DNA of 64,000 nt from Rehmannia glutinosa (Eukaryota > Streptophyta > Magnoliopsida > Lamiales > Orobanchaceae): assembly GCA_016081115.2 (NCBI GenBank), contig JABTTQ020000187.1, positions 372,001-436,000 on the forward strand, given 5' to 3'. Of this stretch, positions 23,575-35,430 are shown one piece after another. The translations under genes were made by a program, and so were the position numbers. How positions within the stretch are numbered: the stretch's first letter is position 1; every line of letters begins with the position of its first letter. The notes beneath the pieces were generated by a model. The model was not told the DNA's origin. It worked only from the letters and a program-made list of their open reading frames with translations, and did not search any database.

Positions 23575-23960
23575 TTAGCCAATTTTTCATTGAATTCCAC
23601 AGTTGCATAGAGAAAATCTCAGTTGTGGTATGCCACAATGGACAATTGGGAGAAAATAGAGAGTATACCAACTTTGAAATAACAAGAATACTGATTCCAA
23701 TGGACTGCACATTCAGCACCCTAAACGAAATCTTGGAACAATAAATTCAATTCAGAAAATTTGAGCTTATTTGTCCATCATCGGCTACAAGAAATGGACA
23801 CGACTCCACTATCAGACCAAAAAATACTTTGTATTGACTTCCAATATCGTAGAATTATTGAATGCATCAACTGTAGCGGGGAAAGACTTACTAGTAACAA
23901 CTTTGCTAGAGTACGTGAGATCTTTAGTTCAAGTTTAGACATGCAGACATCGAAATGAAG
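23575..23960 (+). pseudogene. mudrA-like transposase N-terminal fragment (left arm)
   Basis: Reads VVVCHNGQLGENREYTNFEI and ILIPMDCTFSTLNEIL, then in a shifted frame DTTPLSDQKILCIDFQYRRI and NNFARVREIFSSSLDMQTSK. This HNGQW...ILIP pattern is the N-terminus of many plant MULE transposases, ahead of the DDE domain. The DDE core and the SWIM zinc finger are both absent from this arm. The right arm has a matching fragment on the other strand. Confidence 0.65.
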
Positions 23961-24141
23961 CAAAGATCAACATTTACAAGGATGACAAAAAAAAAGAAGA
24001 GTATATGGGGGAAAACTACACTATTTCTCTAAATTTAAAAGCAATTTACTACAAACTTTTATCACATGATCCCCTGTTTCACAATTGTTTCTTACATGTT
24101 TCATTTATGTTTCTTACATGTTTCAACTGATTACATCATCA

Positions 24142-24370
24142 TTAAGATTTACATAACAACAATTCTCTAAAATCATTAGGAAGTGGAGGTAGAAACTCAA
24201 TGTCGTTGTCATCGTCATCACCATTTTGCAGCTTCAACTTAGCATGATTGTGAAGCAGATAACTGAGCCTTGCTTGTTCATTCTCTATGTCAAATGCTTC
24301 GACGTCCTTCCCACCAATAAAGTGCTCGGCATAACAAGCAACAAAAAATCTCACATTCACTACAAAAGAA
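24142..24370 (-). pseudogene. Ulp1-type protease C-terminal fragment (left arm)
   Basis: On the minus strand: FFVACYAEHFIGGKDVEAFD, then ENEQARLSYLLHNHAKLKLQ, an Asp run, and PPLPNDFRELLLCKS before the stop. The pattern (Glu/Asp-Cys-Gly-x-Phe-Val-Ala-x-Tyr-Ala-Glu then a helix) is that of the C-terminal end of Ulp1/SENP-like cysteine proteases found in many plant MULEs. The Cys-Gly lies one frame off from the rest (GAATGTGAG TTTTTT slip near 24355), the same slip as in the right arm. It converges on the mudrA fragment. Confidence 0.62.
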
Positions 24371-24788
24371 ATAAAAAAGATACACAGTCAGATACATAAC
24401 ACAACAAATCAAAAACAATAAAAAAGAATAAATAAATGGAAATACAGAAACATAAAAGAAACAACTTCGAAACAACATCGAAACAAACGAAAAACTTCAA
24501 ATCACAAAATAATAAAAGAACACAGAAAATTGGGTTTAACCTCTGAGTGTTCGCTCGACATTTCATCAAACAATTGCACAACCTCACCCCATCGGATAAA
24601 AACTCGAAATCAATCACAAAATCTTTACCCCAATCCTCGTCGTCCCGTTCGAAACATTCATCATCTTCTTCGACATGACCGCGATTCCTAATATGTTCTA
24701 AGAAACTTTACAAAAATCTAAAATCAATTCATCTGTGAAAAAAAAAATCAAATTTCTATCATCTTCCCCTAAATCAGTGGATACCGAT

Positions 24789-25213
24789 GCTTTTTCCCAA
24801 TCTTTTCTCCAATCAGATCCTCCATCTGCCACTCATTCGCCCATCGGCTTACTTTCCCTTCCGTCCTTTTCCGTTCACACGTTCTCCCCAGGCAGGACCA
24901 TGCCAATCTTCACGATCGGCCCATACGCATACGAAACTCAATTAGTTTCACCACCCATTTTTCTACCTACACCACCGAACCATCGACCACTTCTTTAACT
25001 CCACCTCCTGAACCCGTACAGATAACAACACCTTATTTGCCATAAGTGACTTTCGCTCAGCTTTTGACGTCGTCGCTAGCTCAAAATCGGAGAAATAGGT
25101 GGACCAATCTGAAATCACCAGGCTCAACAATTTCTACTTCTGGAACCTCTTCGTCGTTTCCTGATAAACGACCTATTCTCGAATTTCGAGTGGGGGAAGG
25201 TATGGAAACATAG
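24789..25213 (+). pseudogene. Captured fragment of a hydroxyproline-rich glycoprotein family gene (At5g52430-like)
   Basis: Reads SQSFLQSDPPSATHSPIGLL, then IFTIGPYAYETQLVSPP. After one frame change it reads FSTYTTEPSTTSLTPPPEPV, FAQLLTSSL, and finally SPGSTISTSGTSSSFPDKRP and ILEFRVGEG. I recognise this from memory as the conserved central part of a plant 'hydroxyproline-rich glycoprotein family' protein of unknown function. About 25 residues usual between LLTSSL and SPGS are missing, and a TAA lies at about 25045. It sits inside the MULE arms with no promoter or remaining exons, as expected for a captured gene piece. Confidence 0.65.
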
Positions 25214-25387
25214 GAAACTGGAGGAGGGTAAAAAACCTGATAAGAAAATTAAGGGGTAGGTATATTTGGGAAGTTTAGGACCGGATGGGGTAGATTAGTG
25301 ATAAGATGATATTTTTGTCTTTTTTTAAAAAAAAATCAGGGTATTTTGTGTACAACTCAAAACTTAATTGAGAGAAACTCTACCTTC

Positions 25388-27023
25388 AATTGGAAAAAAC
25401 TCTATGTTTACAGCTCAAAACTTAATTGAGAGAAACTCTACCTTCAAATCTTATTGAGAAAAGTCCACATTCATGTACGATTAAATACAGAAACCAAAAA
25501 TATTTTTACCTTAATTATATGCATTCAATAGGTAACACTTTAGAGAAAACCTTATATTTCCATATGTCCAAACACTCATACCATAGTCAGGAAAACTCTC
25601 TAATCAAATATGCGGGAGACCCTATTTTTAATCTCAAACCCTTTTTGGTAAAATCTTATATTTAATGACCCAAATCTTATAGGCCAAAATCTTATATTCA
25701 ATTTTACAAACCTATGAAAAATAATAACTTAAATTTTAAGCAAAATCTTAACGTTCAATATATCAAACCCCATAGGAAAAGGTTACACTAATAACTCAAA
25801 CCTTATAGAGTAAAACCTTATTCTCAAACTTTAATTATGCCCAAATATTAATCGAGAGGAAAGCTACAATCAATGGTTCAACCATAACTTGAGAAACCTT
25901 ATCACCTTCATTGGGGAATAAGCCTATGTAACACAGTAATTGACCAACTGATCGGTAACAAGTCTAATTTATCACCAAAACATAAATCATTATAAGTCTC
26001 AGGCGACAAGCCTTGTAGTCAACCATGAAAATCAATAGCAATAGCTTATCCAAATTCTATATGACACTAGTTATATCACTTGTTTGTTCAACTTAGGTTG
26101 TAATAAAGTCCTTTCCAAGCCTCTATCAATTCAGACCTATACTTGAGTTTTGTATTGTAGGGTTAATAAAACCTTAATCAAATTCAACATGGAACTCAAA
26201 TAAATGGATTATCATTTGCATTTATCAACTCAATAGTTCTCGAACGTTTCTCATAATCAAAATCAAAACGTGTAATCCTAAGGAAAATAAAAACCTTGGT
26301 AATAATAACAGTTCTCGGATAATCGAGATTCATGCTTAAATATAAAAGTCAATGACCAAAAACTAACTAAATAATAATAATTAGAGAGCTAACGTATGAT
26401 TAATAATGATTAGCCGATCATCTTCTACTGTGGATAGTCTATCTCACTCCTCTTCTCTATCAATAATATTGAGTCTATTAATCAATCCATAAAGTTTACA
26501 AGATAACTAAGCCTTCTAATACTCGAATCTTCCTTAGGTTCTTTTTTTTTCTTTTTGTACCAACACTATCACATCAAAATTGTATGAACCTCAATAGCAC
26601 ATTCTCGTTAACATAAGATTTCAAACTAATCATCTTCTTATTAATCTAAGTTAAATAAGTATTGGCCATCTATGTTCGTGTAATTAAGCCCATATGGTTT
26701 TATCAATTTTTTTTAATTATAAAACATGGTAAACACTAGAGATGTTCATAAGTTTTCTTTTAATACAATAATGATTTTAGTTTAAAAAGAATAATGACAA
26801 TAATTCGTAAAGTGTACTTCTAATACATGATGATATAACAAGACATTTCATGAATAAATTGAATAACATGACATAATAAATTGTATACCTTCAGGGAATC
26901 CGGTGAGACATGGCGGAGGTGGATGTCACTAGACTATTTTCTTTTTAAATATTGGAAAGACGTTTTTTTTTTTTTTCCTTTTTAAACAAGTTTACAGAAC
27001 CGTAGACCTGCTCTGATATCACT
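25388..27023 (-). repeat. Tekay 5' internal (leader) segment, second copy
   Basis: Matches 30452-32132 in direct orientation, with small indels. It is AT-rich and built of loosely repeated AACCTTATATTCAA-like words every ~40-50 bases. No gag or protease coding is readable. On the minus strand it follows LTR A and its PBS. Confidence 0.8.
27006..27022 (-). other. Primer-binding site after LTR A (minus strand)
   Basis: The minus strand reads GTGATATCAGAGCAGGT right after the LTR end, an altered TGGTATCAGAGC iMet site. The copy after LTR B (32115-32131) reads GTGGTATCAAAGCAGGT. Confidence 0.75.
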
Positions 27024-29130
27024 TGTGATGCCCCAGTTTTCAAAATATAAGTGTAACTTAATTTAATAAGAAAGCATGTCTAAAAGCGCATGAATAAGAC
27101 ACATCTCAAAAGTAAGTGGAACTATTTTATTAATAAACCCTGAAAAATCCATCACACTTTAGCTGCGCCACTCTAAGCTTATAAAACATAGTCTCATTTA
27201 TAAAAATTAATTGTGCCACTCGTAACTATCCAAAATTTCTAAAACCCAAAGTAATTCACTAAAAGAAAGCATTTTATTAAACATAGCTTAAAAATTAAGA
27301 TTCACACTCAAATAACAAAGTATTTTGATTCCAACTCAACTTTGAAAAATAAAAGACTAGCATTCAACAGAGGATTTAAAACCATTGATAATAATAAATT
27401 GTTCCTAAAAACTGATTAACTAAAATTTAGTAACTTCACATCCACCACCTCCAATCCTCGCTCGAGCTCCTCAACCTGAAAAGTATTAAATAAATATGGG
27501 GTGAGCTTTCAACTCGCCCAGTGGGAACACGTTTGTCAAGATTAAATACAACAATACGACATAATCATAAACATTCAATATATAATTTATTTTTACTTTG
27601 ACTGGCCAGTTACTTTATAGTACTGCGGGTTCACCCCAATTATACTTTTGATCTCGGACCTTCTTACATCCCCTGACTAAGTATTGCGAGTTCACCCCGA
27701 GGATGATTTTGATCCCGGACCTTCTTATAGCCCCAGACTAAATTTAACACTGCGGGTTCACCCCGAGGATACTTTTGATCCCGGACCTTCTTACATCCCC
27801 GGGCTAACATGATTTCTTTTTACTTTTCACATTGCACATAAATGAATACACATAAACGAAACATTTAATAATTACAAACAACAAGTGAATAGAATATCCC
27901 CACCTTAATATGTAGTTCGTGAACTTGAAATTATTCAACTGGTTGAGCTTGAGATCCTATACTTTGAAAAATTATCGTTTCCTACACATGAAAATAACTT
28001 AACTTAATAAATGGCCTTGGGCAAATTAGGATTGAAATGAATAGATGAAAGAAGGAATATGTATACATTGAATTGAGCTCAAAATACCCAAATGGTAGTC
28101 AAAGGCTGTTTTTGAAATGTCAGAAATCAAAATGGGGAGAATTTTTATATTTTGAAAAAACTTAATCCCCAATTGAATAAAATCCCTAAAATGAAATCTC
28201 AAATGCAGCAAAAGCCATTCCTGGTGTATACTTTTTCTCACAATTCACGCCCATCTCCTCTCAATCTCAATCGTCTCTCTCAATCTGACCCTCTCTTTCT
28301 CATCTCTCAAATCTATTTCTTTGTCATCTTGCCTTTCCGTCCTCCCACAAAATCACTTTCTAAAATCCCAAAATCAATTTTTAAAATCCCCTCTTCGGGT
28401 CAACCATATCTACGCATCACCCATTTCCCTTAATTCCTCCTCACGCGTACACACACACAAGATGGAGGTTAGGGAGGCGGTGACGGAAACCAACGAGGTG
28501 GCAGTCGCTTGGGTACAGTGGACTTGGCTCGAGTTTGGGATTTCCGGTGAGATGGGTTTTTGGTGGTGATGTTCAGGATTGAATTAGATTGGCTTAATTT
28601 GGTATTTAGAAATGGGAGTTGAATGATTGAGGTTGTTTTCTGACGGAAAACTAGAAGAATTCTTGAAACTCTTGATCTTGATAGAAAAATTACACGGTTT
28701 GTTTGAGAATATTGAGAAATCTTGAACTGAGAGACGATAATAGGCTTGAGAATACATGATAATAGGCGTGAGAGTCCTAATTGCCATGTATTAGGTTAAA
28801 TATAATAGATATGTATGATAAAATATTGTGTTTTATCTGATAATGAAATGTCTAATAGATATGCATGATAAAATGTTTTGCTCTATCTGATAATAATGAT
28901 ATGTCTAATAGATTTGCATGATAAAATGTTTTGCTTTGTTTGATATGGATGTACAAAATTTTAAAATTTAGAAATATTCATATGGGTTTAATAAAATGGA
29001 CCTTTAAAAATAAGTCATTGGGCCAATAGAATAAATAGATAAACATGAAAATTCTCTTATATCGGGTCATTATTAAAATCCTAAAGTTTATAATTAATTA
29101 ACCCAAATAAGAAAATTACGGGGTGTTACA
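27024..29130 (-). repeat. Tekay LTR A (3' LTR in minus orientation)
   Basis: On +, starts TGTGATGCCCC and ends GGGGTGTTACA; 2,107 bp. It holds three tandem ~62-bp units at 27621-27808 (TGCGGGTTCACCCC ... CGGACCTTCTTACA). It also holds the empty hAT site GATGAAAG at 28044-28051. Short open frames near 28152-28569 have no recognised homology and occur in both LTRs, so they are not called as genes. Confidence 0.9.
27621..27808. repeat. Three tandem ~62-bp units in LTR A (also 32728-32915 in LTR B)
   Basis: Each unit contains TGCGGGTTCACCCC, GATCCCGGACCTTCTTA and CCCC-GACTAA. The units are GC-richer than the rest of the LTR. Both LTRs have three copies. Confidence 0.88.
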
Positions 29131-29147
29131 ATCTACCCTCCTTAAAC
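29131..29147 (-). other. Polypurine tract of Tekay element
   Basis: The minus strand reads GTTTAAGGAGGGTAGAT directly before TGTAACACCCC. This fixes the orientation: LTR A is the 3' LTR. Confidence 0.85.
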
Positions 29148-29165
29148 GAATTTCATCCTCGAAAT

Positions 29166-30100
29166 TCAATTACATGCCTTAAGTACAGAAAACAAAGTAT
29201 TTGGACTAGATTTCCTCTTTTCCTTTCTACTAAGCTCCTCTTCTTTCATATCTATAGTATTGCACCTTAATGAGAGACACATCTTTGTTTCTGAACTTTT
29301 GTACTTTCGCTCCAAAATAGCTACGTATCCAATTTTCTCTAGTATCTCAAACAACTCAATGTATCGAGGCTGTAGTTTCTTCCATTTTGTTTTTCCAATT
29401 ATTGCAATTCCCTTCATAGCCTTTTTCAAAAACACATAGTTACGAACTTCAACCTATATATCCTTTATGCGCCTATTTTCATTATGCTTATGTTTATCTT
29501 GGGCAATCTTAATTCTATCTCGAATCTCTTAAATCCTCTTTCAATCAATTCAAGTCCCAAGTTTTTTTTCACCAACTTACATTCAAATACAAAGGTCATC
29601 TATACTTTTTCCCCTACAAGTCCTCGTATGGAGCCATCCTAGTCATCACAAATTCAACTAATGACAAAAATGTTTCCTAGTTATTCTCACGATTTCTCAT
29701 TAAGTCTTCTAGTGTATTAATAGTTTTCTCTGACTGCTCATCGGTCTGCGAATGATAAGCTATACTAATTTTCAATTTTTGGCCCCAAAGCATCCTATAG
29801 GTTCATTCAAAACTTCAAAGTAAAGCGTGGATCTTTATAACTACTGATACCCCGTGTAGTCTTTCCATCTCCTTAATGTAGATTCTAGCATAACGATTCA
29901 TACTAATTGCCATTCTCACTGGTACAAAATGTTTTGTCTTCGTCAAACGATCTACTATAATCCAATATCCTTCTTCATACGTCTCCACCAAAATAACTAT
30001 CTTGGATCATGATATATTTTCGTACCACTAGATAAGTCGTGCCTCCTCAAAATTTCCTTCGTAGGGACCTCATTCTTAGTAGTAAAAACCCTTTTCTTTT
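29166..30100 (-). pseudogene. pol: Tekay integrase remnant
   Basis: Read on minus. IN core pieces: DIGLIVDRLTKTKHFVPVRM (from about 29990 down), carrying the segment usual after the first catalytic Asp. AYHSQTDEQSEKTINTLEDL follows at about 29775-29715, with the catalytic Glu in EQSEKT. The C-terminal GPY/F-like module is MKGIAIIGKTKWKKLQPRYI then ELFEILEKIGYVA near 29410-29310, where the usual Gly-Pro is changed to Glu-Leu. Stops and frame changes are frequent. RT, protease and gag are gone. No chromodomain is readable between the GPY/F module and the polypurine tract. Confidence 0.75.
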
Positions 30101-30451
30101 CTAGGTCAAAAGACCGTTACTGGTTATCTTAAATTCCTTGACGCTCCAATTTGTGTTTTTTTCTTCCATCTTGCACAAGGATTCATTACATGGTTGAGTC
30201 TCCTTAATCTTATCTCTCAAAGTGTCTCATACTACTAATGATTGTAAAATTGACTCCATAAAATCTAGTGGCCTAACGACTTAAATTTTCAACTTAAAAA
30301 GCTTTATCAACTGCACTTTCTCTGTGAGAAAATAAATCATTCACCCTTGGTCCTATGGCTTAAACCTTAGTTAGGAGAAACCTTATATTCAAATATGATT
30401 AAACCCTAAAATAGGAAAAACCAACATTCAAATATGATCAAGCCTCAATTT
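30101..30451 (-). other. Tekay internal sequence, too decayed to read
   Basis: Lies between the IN remnant and the duplicated leader. Probable IN N-terminal remains are obscured by stops. This is the likely site of the large internal deletion. Confidence 0.5.
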
Positions 30452-32132
30452 GAAAAAACTCTATGTTTACATCTCAAAACTTAATTGAGAGAAACTCTAC
30501 CTTCAAATCTTATTGAGAAAAGTCCACATTCATGTACGATTAAATCCAGAAACCAAAAAAAAAATCCAGAAACCAAAAATATTTTTACCTTAATTATTTG
30601 CATTCAATAGGTAACACTTATTAGAGAAAACCTTATATTTCCATATGTCCAAACACCAATACCATAGTCAGGAAAACTCTAGAATCAAATATGCGGGAGA
30701 ACCCTATTTTTAATCTCAAAGCTTTTTGGTAAAATCTTATATTTAATGACCCAAATCTTATAGGCCAAAATCTAATGTTCAATTTTACAAACCTATGAAA
30801 AATAATAACTTAAATCTTAAGCAAAATCTTAATGTTCAATATATCAAACCCCATAGGAAAAGGTTACACTAATAACTCAAACCTTATAGAGTAAAACCTT
30901 ATTCTCAAACTTTAATTATGCCCAAATATTAATCGGGAGGAAAGCTACAATCAATGGTTCAATCATAACTTGGGAAACCTTATCACCTTCATTGGGGAAT
31001 AAGCCTATGTAACACAGTAATTGACCAACTGATCGGTAACAAGTCTAATTTATCACCAAAACATAAATCATTATAAGTCTCAGGCGACAAGCCTTGTAGT
31101 CAACCATGAAAATCAATAGCCTCTATCAATTCAGACCTATACTTGAGTTTTATCACCAAAACATAAATCATTATGACACTAGTTATATCACTTGTTTGTT
31201 CAACTTAGGTTGTAATAAAGTCCTTTCCAAGCCTCTATCAATTCAGACCTATACTTGAGTTTTGTATTGTAGGGTTAGTAAAACCTTAATCAAATTCAAC
31301 ATGGAACTCAAATAAATGGATTATCATTTGCATTTATCAACTCAATAGTTCTCTAACGTTTCTCATAATCAAAATCAAAACGTGTAATCCTAAGGAAAAT
31401 AAAAACCTTAGTAATAATAACAGTTCTCGGATAATCGAGATTCATGCTTAAATATAAAAGTCAATGACCAAAAACTAACTAAACAATAATAATTAGAGAG
31501 TTAACGTAAGATGAATAGCAATTAGCCGATCATCTTCTACTGTGGATAGTCTATCTCACTCCTCTTCTCTATCAATAATATTGAGTCTATTAATCAATCC
31601 ATAAAGTTTACAAGATAACTAAGCCTTCTAATACTCTGGATCTTCCTTAGGTTCTTTTTTTTTTCTTTTTGTACCAACACTATCACATCAAAATTGTATG
31701 AACCTCAATAGCACATTCTCGTTAACATAAAATTTCAAACTAATCATCTTCCTATTATCCAAGTCAAATAAGTATTGACTATCTATGTTCGTGTAATTAA
31801 GCCCATATGGTTTTATCAAAAAAAAAATTAATTATAAAACAAGGTAAACAATGGAGATGTTCATAAGTTTTCTTTTAATACAATAATGATTTTAGTTTAA
31901 AAAGAATGATGATAATAATTCGTAAAGTGTACTTCTAATACATGATGATATAACAAGACATTTCATGAATAAATGGAATAACATGACATAATAAATTGCA
32001 TACCTTCAGGAATCCGGCGAGACATGGCGGAGGTGGATGTCACTAGATTATTTTCTTTTTAAAATATTTGAAAGACATTTTTTTTCCTTTTTAAACAAAT
32101 ATACAGAACCGTAGACCTGCTTTGATACCACT
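30452..32132 (-). repeat. Tekay 5' internal (leader) segment, first copy
   Basis: Direct repeat of 25388-27023. On minus it begins with the PBS after LTR B. It carries an extra local duplication near 31120-31260 (CTCTATCAATTCAGACCTAT twice) that the other copy lacks. Confidence 0.8.
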
Positions 32133-34825
32133 TGTGACGCCCCAGTTTTCAAAATATAAGTGTAACTTAATTTAATAAGAAAACATGTCTAAAAGCGCAT
32201 GAATCAGACACGTCTCAAAAGTAAGCGGAACTATTTTATTAATAAACCCTGAAAAATCCATCACACTTTAGTTGCGCCACTCTAAGCTTATAAAACATAG
32301 TCTCATTTATAAAAATTAATTGTGCCACTCGTAACTACCCAAAATTTCTAAAACCCAAAGTAATTCACTAAAAGAAAGCATTTTATTAAACATAGCTTAA
32401 AAATTAATATTCACATTCAAATAAGAAAGTATTTTGATTCCAACTCAACTTTGAAAAATAAAAGACTAGCATTCAACAGAGGATTTAAAATCATTGATAA
32501 TAATAATTTTTTCCTAAAAACTAATTAACTAAAATTTAATAACTTCACATCTGCCACCTCCAATCCTCGCTCGGGCTCCTCAACCTGAAAAGTGTTAATA
32601 AATATGGGGTGAGCTTTCAACTCGCCCAGTGGGAAAATGTTTGTCAAAATTAAATACAACAATAGGCATAATCATAAACGTTCAATATATAATTTATTTT
32701 TACTTTGACTGGCCAGTTATTTTATAGTACTGCGGGTTCACCCCAAGGATACTTTTGATCGCGAACCTTCTTACAGCCCCTGACTAAGTACTGCGGGTTC
32801 ACCCCGATGATGCTTTTGATCCCGGACCTTCTTACAACCCCAGACTAAATTTAACAATATGGATTCACCCTGAGGATATTTTTGATCCCGGACCTTCTTA
32901 CAGCCCCGGGCTAACATGATTTCTTTTTACTTTTCACATTGCACATAAATGAATACACATAAACGAAGCATTTAATAATTACAAACAACAAGTGAATAGA
33001 ATATCCCCACCTTAATATGTAGTTCGTGAACTTGAAATTTTCAACTGGTTGACCTTGAAATCCTATACTTTGAAAAATTACCATTTCCTACACATGAAAA
33101 TAGCTTAACTTAATACATGGCCTTGGGAAAATTAGGATTGAAATGAATAGATGAAAGTAGGGGTAGCAATTTTTGACACAACACGATAGCACAACACAAA
33201 AACGATATGAAAATAGCAGGTTAGTGTTTAGCCTTATCGTGTTCGTGTCCTTATCGTGTCGACACGATAAGGACACAAAACTTTCATGGCGTGTTCGTGT
33301 TTTTATCGTGTTGACACGATAGTGACACGATAATGACACGACACGAACATGATAAAGACACGATAATGACACGCGTTTACCTGTTACAGACACGTTAATG
33401 ACACGACACGAGCACGATAAGGACACGATAATGACATGTTTGCATGTTAGTGATACGATAATGACACGATAACCTGATATTTTGTATATTTGTGCCGTGT
33501 ATTTTCGTGAAAAATCGTGTCATATCGTGTAATTTGCTATCGTGTATTAACGTGTAAATTATTTTCTTTTTGTTTTTGACTTATCATGTCACTATCGTGT
33601 CATGTCGTGTCGACACAAAAAATTTCATGTTCTTGTCGTGTCGGAGCAGATCCTTATCGTGTCGTGTTCGTGTTTGCCCTTATCGTGTCGTGTCGTTATC
33701 ATATCGACATGAAACACGACACGATAACACGATTTGACATCCCTAGATGAAAGAAGGAATGTAAATACATTGAATTGAGCTCAAAATACCCAAATGGTAG
33801 TCAAAGGCTGTTTTTGAAATGTTAGAAATCAAAATGGGGTGAATTTTTATATTTTAAAAAAACTTAATCCCCAATTGAATAAAATCCCTAAAATGAAATC
33901 TCAATTACAGCAAAAGCCATTCCTGGTTTATACCTTTTCTCTCAATTTACGTCCATCTCCTCTCAATCTCAATCGTCTCTCTCAATCTGGCCATCTCTGT
34001 CTCATCTCTCAAATCTATGTCATTGTCATCTTGCCTTTCTGTCCTCCCACAAAATCACTTTCTAAAATCCCAAAATCAATTTCTAAAATCCCCTCTTCGG
34101 GTCAACCACATCTACGCATCACCCATTTCTCTTAATTCCTCCCCACGTGTACACACACACAAGATGGAGGTTAGGGAGGCGGCGACAGAAACCAACGAGG
34201 TGGCAGTCGCTTGGGTACAGTGGACTTGGCTCGAGTTTGGGATTTCCGGCAAGATGGGTTTTTAGTGGTGATGTTCACGATTGAATTAGATTGGCTTAAT
34301 TTGGTATTTGGAAATGGGAGTTGAATGATTGAGGTTGTTTTCTGACGGAAAACTAGAAGAATTTTTCAAACTCTTGATCTTGATAGAAAAATTACACGGG
34401 GTGTTTGAGAATATTGAGAAATCTTGAACTGAGAGACGATAATAGGTTTGAGAATACATGATAATAGGCGTGAGAGTCCTAATTGCCATGTATTAGGTTA
34501 AATATAATAGATATGTATGATAAAATATTGTATTTTATCTGATAATGAAATGTCTAATAGATATGCATGATAAAATGTTTTGCTTTATGTGATAATAATG
34601 ATATGTCTAATAGATTTGCATGATAAAATGTTTTGCTTTGTATGATATGGATGTACAGAATTTTAAAATTTAGAAATACTCATATGAGTTTAATAAAATG
34701 GACCTTTAAAAATAAGCCAATAGAATAAAAAGATAAACCTGAAAATTCTCTTATATCGGGTCAATATTAAAAATCCTAAAGTTTATAATTAATTAACCCA
34801 AATAGGAAAATTACGGGGTGTTACA
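32133..34825 (-). repeat. Tekay LTR B (5' LTR in minus orientation), with hAT insertion
   Basis: Starts TGTGACGCCCC and ends GGGGTGTTACA on +. Without the 588-bp hAT and its 8-bp duplication it is about 2,097 bp, close to LTR A. It differs from LTR A at scattered positions. Followed by TATTT. Confidence 0.9.
33158..33745. mobile_element. Non-autonomous hAT element, 588 bp
   Basis: Ends TAGGGGTAGCAATTTTTGAC and the complement of GATTTGACATCCCTA form imperfect terminal inverted repeats (TAGGGRTGNCAAAT-like). A perfect 8-bp duplication GATGAAAG flanks it (33150-33157, 33746-33753). LTR A carries the empty site once. The interior is made of ACACGATAATGACACGAC-like words on both strands and can fold on itself. 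It has no transposase. The reading frame seen across it on minus is a by-product of the repeat. Confidence 0.93.
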
Positions 34826-34843
34826 TATTTACCTTCCATAAAT

Positions 34844-35073
34844 CTGAAGAGGGGCCCGTGGACGGCAGAGGAAGATGAGATGCTGGCGGAATACATAAAG
34901 ATGGAAGGCGAAGTAAGATGGCGGACGCTGCCGAAGAAGGCCGGGTTGATCCGCTGTGGGAAGAGTTGCCACCTACGGTGGATGAATTATCTCTGCCCCT
35001 CCGTCAAGCGCGGCCACATCTCCCCTGATGAAGAAGATCTCATTCTCCGTCTCCACCGCCTCCTCAGCAATAG
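34844..35073 (+). pseudogene. R2R3-MYB exon fragment captured in MULE
   Basis: Reads LKRGPWTAEEDEMLAEYIKM, RWRTLPKKAGLIRCGKSC, LRWMNYLCPSVKRGHISPDE and EDLILRLHRLLSNR, that is all of R2 and the first part of R3. It stops at AATAG|GTACTT, the conserved second MYB intron position inside the R3 Arg codon. The usual first intron in R2 is absent. Odd residues: GKSCHLRW and NYLCP, where nearly all MYBs have Arg, and EGEVRW for EGEGRW. I think it is closest to the MYB5-like group, but that needs a search. The next exon is not in the flank. The reading frame is intact for 76 codons. Confidence 0.85.
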
Positions 35074-35430
35074 GTACTTTTCCATACATACACACATACA
35101 CACACATATATATATCTCTCAAGCAGACGTAGTATATGGGTTTTTTATTTTCTGTGTTTATTAAACCATTGTTTTTTTACAAACAAAGAAAGGTTTTGGG
35201 GGAGCTCGCTATTTCACCTGGAATGTCGAGTTCTACGGTGAGAGCTAGTGGAATATATTTGCCCATTATTAAGTCTTTGGCTTTGGGTGCTGAAAGTAAG
35301 CCTAGGGACTCCTCGTCAAGGAAACTAGGAGCTTTTCTAATTCCCAGAATCAAATTAATTGGATTCCTGGCTTTTTTTTTTTGTGTGTTGAATTCAAATT
35401 TGAATAATTTGTTGATTTTGTGTTGCTGAT
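35074..35430. other. MYB intron start and unrecognised segment
   Basis: Intron-like (CA)n/(TA)n sequence to 35115, then 35190-35370, which is open on both strands for about 60 codons (+ strand AISPGMSSSTVRASGIYLPI; - strand PSFLDEESLGLLSAPKAKDL). I do not recognise either product. It may be a further captured gene piece. Confidence 0.45.

Larger units (their letters stand above)
25347..34825 (-). mobile_element. Tekay/Del-like chromovirus, internally deleted, tandem LTR-internal-LTR-internal form
   Basis: Two direct 2.1 kb LTRs (27024-29130 and 32133-34825, the latter enlarged by a hAT insertion) read TGTGAYGCCCC...GGGGTGTTACA. On the minus strand each LTR is followed by an iMet-type PBS. 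The sequence at 29131-29160 is the polypurine tract with the conserved GAATTTCGAGGATGAAATTC ahead of TGTAACACCCC, typical of Tekay. Only an integrase remnant remains between the LTRs. Beyond 27023 the 5' internal sequence is repeated (25388-27023 matches 30452-32132), so the unit is LTR-int-LTR-int. TATTT flanks both outer edges (25342-25346, 34826-34830) and may be the TSD. Confidence 0.8.

Noticed and set aside
25325..25352. Right terminal repeat of a separate left MULE copy (GGGTATTTTGTG)
   Set aside because: Only a few bases resemble the MULE end. TATTT here matches the base after the Tekay right edge, so a Tekay TSD explains it better.
28152..28569. Frames conserved in both Tekay LTRs (also 33839-34265)
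   Set aside because: Conservation follows from the LTRs being copies of each other. No known domain and no evidence of selection.
33088..33426. 112-codon Ser/Arg/His-rich minus-strand frame
   Set aside because: Produced by ACACGATAATGACACG repeats of the hAT element and by adjacent LTR sequence.
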